Of a DNA stretch of 64,000 bases, positions 60,846-64,000 are shown piece after piece. The position numbers and the translations under genes are program-made. The DNA is taken from positions 294,673 to 358,672 of the forward strand of contig NZ_JAGIQA010000003.1 in the NCBI RefSeq assembly GCF_017814975.1, written 5' to 3'. This stretch comes from Cupriavidus consociatus. Its GTDB lineage: Bacteria; Pseudomonadota; Gammaproteobacteria; Burkholderiales; Burkholderiaceae. Below the pieces are notes generated by a model. That model had not been told where the DNA came from, ran no database searches, and was given only the letters and a program-made list of their open reading frames with translations. Numbering within the stretch: the first letter of the stretch is position 1; each line of letters opens with the position of its first letter.

Positions 60846-62018
60846 ATGACCACTCCTGCCTCCGACTTCCTGCCCTTTGTCCGGCCTGAAATCGATGCTG
60901 CCGCCATTGCCGACGTGGGCAAGGTGCTGGCGTCCGGGTGGATCACCTCCGGGCCGAAAATGCATGCCTTCGAAGCCGCGCTGTCGGACCTGTTCGGCGG
61001 ACGCCCGGTGCGCACCTTCGCCAACGGCTCGGCGACGATGGAAATCGCGCTGCGCATTGCGGATATCGGCCCCGGCGATGAAGTCATCACCACGCCGATC
61101 ACCTGGGTCGCCACCGCCAACGTGGTGATCGCGGTCGGCGCGCGCCCGGTGTTCGTCGACATCGACCCGCGCACGCGCAACCTGGACCTGGACGCGGTCG
61201 AGGCGGCGATCACCCCGCGCACGCGCGCGATCATGCCGGTGTACCTGTCGGGCCTGCCGGTCGACATGGACCGGCTCTACGCCATGGCTTCGAAACATGG
61301 CCTGCGCGTGATCGAAGACGCCGCGCAGGCGATCGACTCGCGCTGGCAGGGCCGGCGCATCGGCGCCTTCGGCGACCTGGTCAGCTTCAGCTTCCAGGCC
61401 AACAAGAACATCACCACCATCGAGGGCGGCTGCCTGGTGATGAACACGCCGGAAGAAGCGGTGCGCGCCGAACGCCTGCGCTTGCAGGGCGTGATCCGCA
61501 CCGGCATGGACGGCATGGACGTGGAAGAACCCGGCGGCAAGTTCAACCTCACCGACGTCAATGCCGCCGTCGGCCTGGCCCAGCTCGGCAGCCTCGACAC
61601 CATTACCGCGCGCCGCGCCGAACTGGCCGAGGCCTACTTCCGCTGCGCCGCCGATCACGGCCTCGCCGGCCTGGGCATCGAGTTGCCGCAGCCGCTCGAT
61701 GCCCAGGCCGCCACCACCAACTGGCACATGTTCCAGGTGGTGCTGCCGACCGGGCGCCTGCAGGGCGGTCCGGCGCAGGCGCGCCAGCGGGTCATGGAAG
61801 CCCTGCGCGAGCGTGGCATCGGCACCGGCGTGCACTACCCGCCCATCCACCTTTTTTCCTACTACCGCTCGCTCGGCTGGCGCGAAGGCATGCTGCCGCA
61901 TGCCGAACGCATCGGGCGCGGCATCGTCACGCTGCCGCTGTTCCCCGCGATGCAAGCCGCCGACGTCGAGCGGGTCTGCGAAACCCTCAGCGAAACATGC
62001 AAACGTCTCTCCAAATAA
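60846..62018 (+). CDS. arnB: ArnB, UDP-Ara4N aminotransferase
   Basis: The protein has 390 residues of the DegT/ArnB fold-type I PLP family. It makes UDP-Ara4N by transamination from glutamate. Lys187 in FQANKNITTIEGG is the cofactor lysine. RVIEDAAQAIDSRWQG carries the Asp that holds the ring nitrogen, and FANGSATMEIAL the phosphate-binding residues. GTGVHYPPIHLFSYYR near the end is typical. It overlaps arnC by 22 bases. A gap of 95 bases precedes it, with an AT-rich run before the start. Confidence 0.94.
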   Translation: MTTPASDFLPFVRPEIDAAAIADVGKVLASGWITSGPKMHAFEAALSDLFGGRPVRTFANGSATMEIALRIADIGPGDEVITTPITWVATANVVIAVGARPVFVDIDPRTRNLDLDAVEAAITPRTRAIMPVYLSGLPVDMDRLYAMASKHGLRVIEDAAQAIDSRWQGRRIGAFGDLVSFSFQANKNITTIEGGCLVMNTPEEAVRAERLRLQGVIRTGMDGMDVEEPGGKFNLTDVNAAVGLAQLGSLDTITARRAELAEAYFRCAADHGLAGLGIELPQPLDAQAATTNWHMFQVVLPTGRLQGGPAQARQRVMEALRERGIGTGVHYPPIHLFSYYRSLGWREGMLPHAERIGRGIVTLPLFPAMQAADVERVCETLSETCKRLSK

Positions 62019-62986
62019 GCCCGGTCGAAGTTTCGGTAGTCATTCCGGTCTACAACGAAGAAGACGGGCTGCAAGCCCTGTTCGACCGCCTCTATCCGGC
62101 GCTGGATGGTCTCGGCGACTCTTACGAGGTCATCTTCATCAACGACGGCAGCACCGACCGCTCGGCGGCCCTGCTGGCCGCGCAGTTCCACAAGCGCCCG
62201 GACGTGACCCGGGTGGTGCTGTTCAACGGCAACTTCGGCCAGCATATGGCGATCCTGGCGGGCTTCGAGCATACCCGCGGCAAGATCGTGATCACCCTCG
62301 ACGCCGACCTGCAGAACCCGCCGGAAGAAATCCCGCGCCTGGTCGAAGCGATGCGCGCCGGCCACGACTACGTCGGCACCATCCGCCGCCAGCGCAACGA
62401 CACCGCGTTCCGCCGCTACGCGTCGCGCGCGATGAACCGGCTGCGCGAGCGCATCACCAAGATCCGCATGACGGACCAGGGCTGCATGCTGCGCGCCTAC
62501 GACCGCAACGTGATCGACACCATCAACGCCTGCCGCGAGGTCAACACCTTTATCCCCGCGCTGGCTTACACCTTCGCGTCGAATCCCATCGAGATCGAGG
62601 TCGGCCACGAGCAGCGCCATGCGGGTGAATCGAAGTATTCGCTGTACCAGCTGATCCGCCTGAATTTCGACCTGGTGACCGGCTTCTCGATCGTCCCGCT
62701 GCAGTGGTTCTCGGCAATCGGCACGATCCTGTCGCTGTTCTCCGGGGTGCTGTTCGTGATGCTGGTGCTGCGCCGCTTTGTGCTGGGCTCGGAAGTGCAG
62801 GGTGTGTTCACGCTGTTCGCCATGAACTTCTTCCTGATCGGCATCCTGCTGTTCGGCGTGGGCCTGCTGGGCGAGTACGTCGGCCGCATCTACCAGGAAG
62901 TGCGCGGCCGCCCGCGCTACCGCATCCAGGCGGTGCTGGAAAAGGCTGACCCGGCGCACGCCATCCGCACGAACCTGGAGCCATGA
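61997..62986 (+). CDS. arnC: ArnC, Ara4FN glycosyltransferase
   Basis: The protein has 329 residues. It puts formyl-Ara4N onto undecaprenyl phosphate at the inner membrane. The GT2 domain has VSVVIPVYNEEDGLQALF, FINDGSTDRS and VITLDADLQNPPEE; two C-terminal hydrophobic helices (about 230-255 and 265-292) anchor it. HAGESKYSLYQLIRLN precedes the helices. Its end overlaps the next gene by four bases. Confidence 0.94.
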   Translation: MQTSLQISPVEVSVVIPVYNEEDGLQALFDRLYPALDGLGDSYEVIFINDGSTDRSAALLAAQFHKRPDVTRVVLFNGNFGQHMAILAGFEHTRGKIVITLDADLQNPPEEIPRLVEAMRAGHDYVGTIRRQRNDTAFRRYASRAMNRLRERITKIRMTDQGCMLRAYDRNVIDTINACREVNTFIPALAYTFASNPIEIEVGHEQRHAGESKYSLYQLIRLNFDLVTGFSIVPLQWFSAIGTILSLFSGVLFVMLVLRRFVLGSEVQGVFTLFAMNFFLIGILLFGVGLLGEYVGRIYQEVRGRPRYRIQAVLEKADPAHAIRTNLEP

Positions 62987-63915
62987 TGCGCGCCGTCGTC
63001 TTCGGGTACCACAATGTCGGCGACCGCTGCCTGCGCGTGCTGCATGCGCGCGGCGTGGAAGTGGCGCTGGTCATCACGCACCGCGACCGTCCCGACGAGA
63101 ACATCTGGTTCCGCCGGGTCGCGGATACCGCCGCGGAACTGGGCCTTCCCTTTGTCTACGGCGAGGATCCTGCCGATCCCGCGATCGCGCAGGCAGTGCG
63201 CGATGCGCGCCCGGACGTGATCTTTTCCTTTTACTACCGCGCGATGATTCCGGCGGCAGTGCTGGCGCTGGCCCCTGGCGGCGCCTTCAACATGCACGGC
63301 TCGCTGCTGCCGAAGTACCGTGGCCGCGTGCCGGTGAACTGGGCCGTGCTGCACGGAGAGACCGAAACCGGCGCCACGCTGCATGCGATGGAGGCCAGGC
63401 CCGACGCCGGCTATATCGTCGACCAGAGCGCCGTGCCGATCCTGCCGGACGACACCGCCGGCGAAGTCTTTGAAAAGGTCACAGTGGCCGCCGAGCAGAC
63501 CCTGTGGCGTGTGTTGCCGGCGATGATCGCCGGACAGACGCCGCGGCGGCCCAACCGGCTTGCGGAAGGCAGCTATTTCTCGGGGCGCAAGCCGGAAGAT
63601 GGCCGCATCGACTGGAGCCAGCCGGCTGCCAGCGTCTACAATCTGATCCGCGCGGTCGCGCCGCCCTACCCCGGCGCGTTCACCGAGGTCGCCGGCCAGC
63701 GCTTTATCGTGGCGCGCGCGCGCCGCCTCCAGGCCGGCAGCGCCGCAGACGGGTTGCCGCCCGGCCTGCATGTGCATGACGGCAGGCTTGTTGGCGTATG
63801 CGGAGATGGCGGCGCGGTGCTCGTGACCGAATTGCTGGCGCATGACGGGGCGCCGGTCACGCCCGATACCTTTTCCCAGATTCTCATAAAACAAAGCAAC
63901 GAGGAACACCGATGA
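62983..63915 (+). CDS. arnA: ArnA formyltransferase domain as a separate protein
   Basis: The protein has 310 residues and equals the N-terminal formyltransferase half of E. coli ArnA. It uses 10-formyltetrahydrofolate to make UDP-formyl-Ara4N. The catalytic Asn-His region is present in FNMHGSLLPKYRGRVPVNW, with ETGATLHAME following. In enterobacteria this domain is fused to the decarboxylase; here it is separate and overlaps the decarboxylase gene by four bases (ATGA). Betaproteobacteria often keep them split. Confidence 0.93.
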   Translation: MMRAVVFGYHNVGDRCLRVLHARGVEVALVITHRDRPDENIWFRRVADTAAELGLPFVYGEDPADPAIAQAVRDARPDVIFSFYYRAMIPAAVLALAPGGAFNMHGSLLPKYRGRVPVNWAVLHGETETGATLHAMEARPDAGYIVDQSAVPILPDDTAGEVFEKVTVAAEQTLWRVLPAMIAGQTPRRPNRLAEGSYFSGRKPEDGRIDWSQPAASVYNLIRAVAPPYPGAFTEVAGQRFIVARARRLQAGSAADGLPPGLHVHDGRLVGVCGDGGAVLVTELLAHDGAPVTPDTFSQILIKQSNEEHR

Positions 63916-64000
63916 AAAAGGTCCTGATTCTCGGCGTCAACGGCTTCATCGGCCATCACCTGACGCGCCGCATCCTGGAAACCACGCCGTGGGAGGTCTA
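63912..64000 (+). CDS. UDP-glucuronate decarboxylase (ArnA C-terminal part), 5' end only
   Basis: Only the first 29 codons are in the window. The N-terminal nucleotide-binding motif KVLILGVNGFIGHHLTRR has the GxxGxxG pattern of the SDR-fold decarboxylase, which makes UDP-4-keto-arabinose from UDP-glucuronate. GAGGAACACCG precedes ATG 63912, and the ATG overlaps the stop of the formyltransferase gene. The gene runs off the right edge; it should be the ArnA decarboxylase domain, the first step of the pathway. Confidence 0.88.
   Translation, partial: MKKVLILGVNGFIGHHLTRRILETTPWEV

Overview
The window is a high-GC chromosomal segment that looks like a Burkholderiaceae betaproteobacterium, most probably Cupriavidus or a close relative. 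The reasons are the GC-rich codon use, a double-length UvrA, a chromosomal Ara4N (arn) operon and a uracil-catabolic URC operon. The genus is inferred from gene content, not measured.

Layout. 1-6.2 kb: the end of glycogen phosphorylase, then treZ and treY, which together turn glycogen into trehalose. 6.2-10.7 kb: small envelope or stress-type proteins (two BON-domain proteins, two disordered charged proteins, a nuclease-fold protein, and a secreted protein with DPYSQGA repeats). 10.8-16.7 kb: a fused tandem UvrA behind an SOS box. 16.9-21.7 kb: an island (HAD enzyme, hydroxylysine-kinase-like kinase, class III phospho-lyase or aminotransferase, Lrp regulator) bracketed by diverged 66-bp direct repeats. 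22.1-24.2 kb: a protein with a lectin-like N-terminus and an aerolysin-like C-terminus, beside a LuxR regulator. 24.4-30.4 kb: an amino-acid-derivative catabolic cluster (two M20 hydrolases, diaminopropionate ammonia-lyase, APC permease, Lrp). 30.6-31.3 kb: gene debris (cysteine dioxygenase, molybdopterin oxidoreductase).

31.6-46.9 kb: LysR/SDR pair, secreted beta-lactamase-fold hydrolase with a MarR regulator, ribA, Lrp, metR/metE with a MetR box, DUF1254 lipoprotein, NUDIX-metallo-beta-lactamase fusion, tRNA-Arg(ACG) and an outer-membrane protein. 46.9-47.9 kb: decayed GGDEF gene and tRNA-Leu(CAG). 48.0-53.6 kb: the pyrimidine module, in transcription order urc1, urc4, upp and a RutR-like regulator, followed by codA. 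A perfect RutR-type palindrome lies just downstream of a predicted promoter for urc1. 53.8-58.3 kb: acyltransferase, periplasmic binding protein, a second DPYSQGA-repeat protein, a periplasmic protein and an HdeD-like membrane protein. 58.6 kb to the end: arnT, an SMR-like flippase subunit, arnB, arnC, and a split arnA (formyltransferase and decarboxylase as separate genes), running off the window.

The best candidates for under-described biology are the RutR-controlled URC operon, the kinase/phospho-lyase island, the diaminopropionate cluster, the DPYSQGA-repeat family with a hairpin over one start codon, and the lectin/pore-former-like protein.
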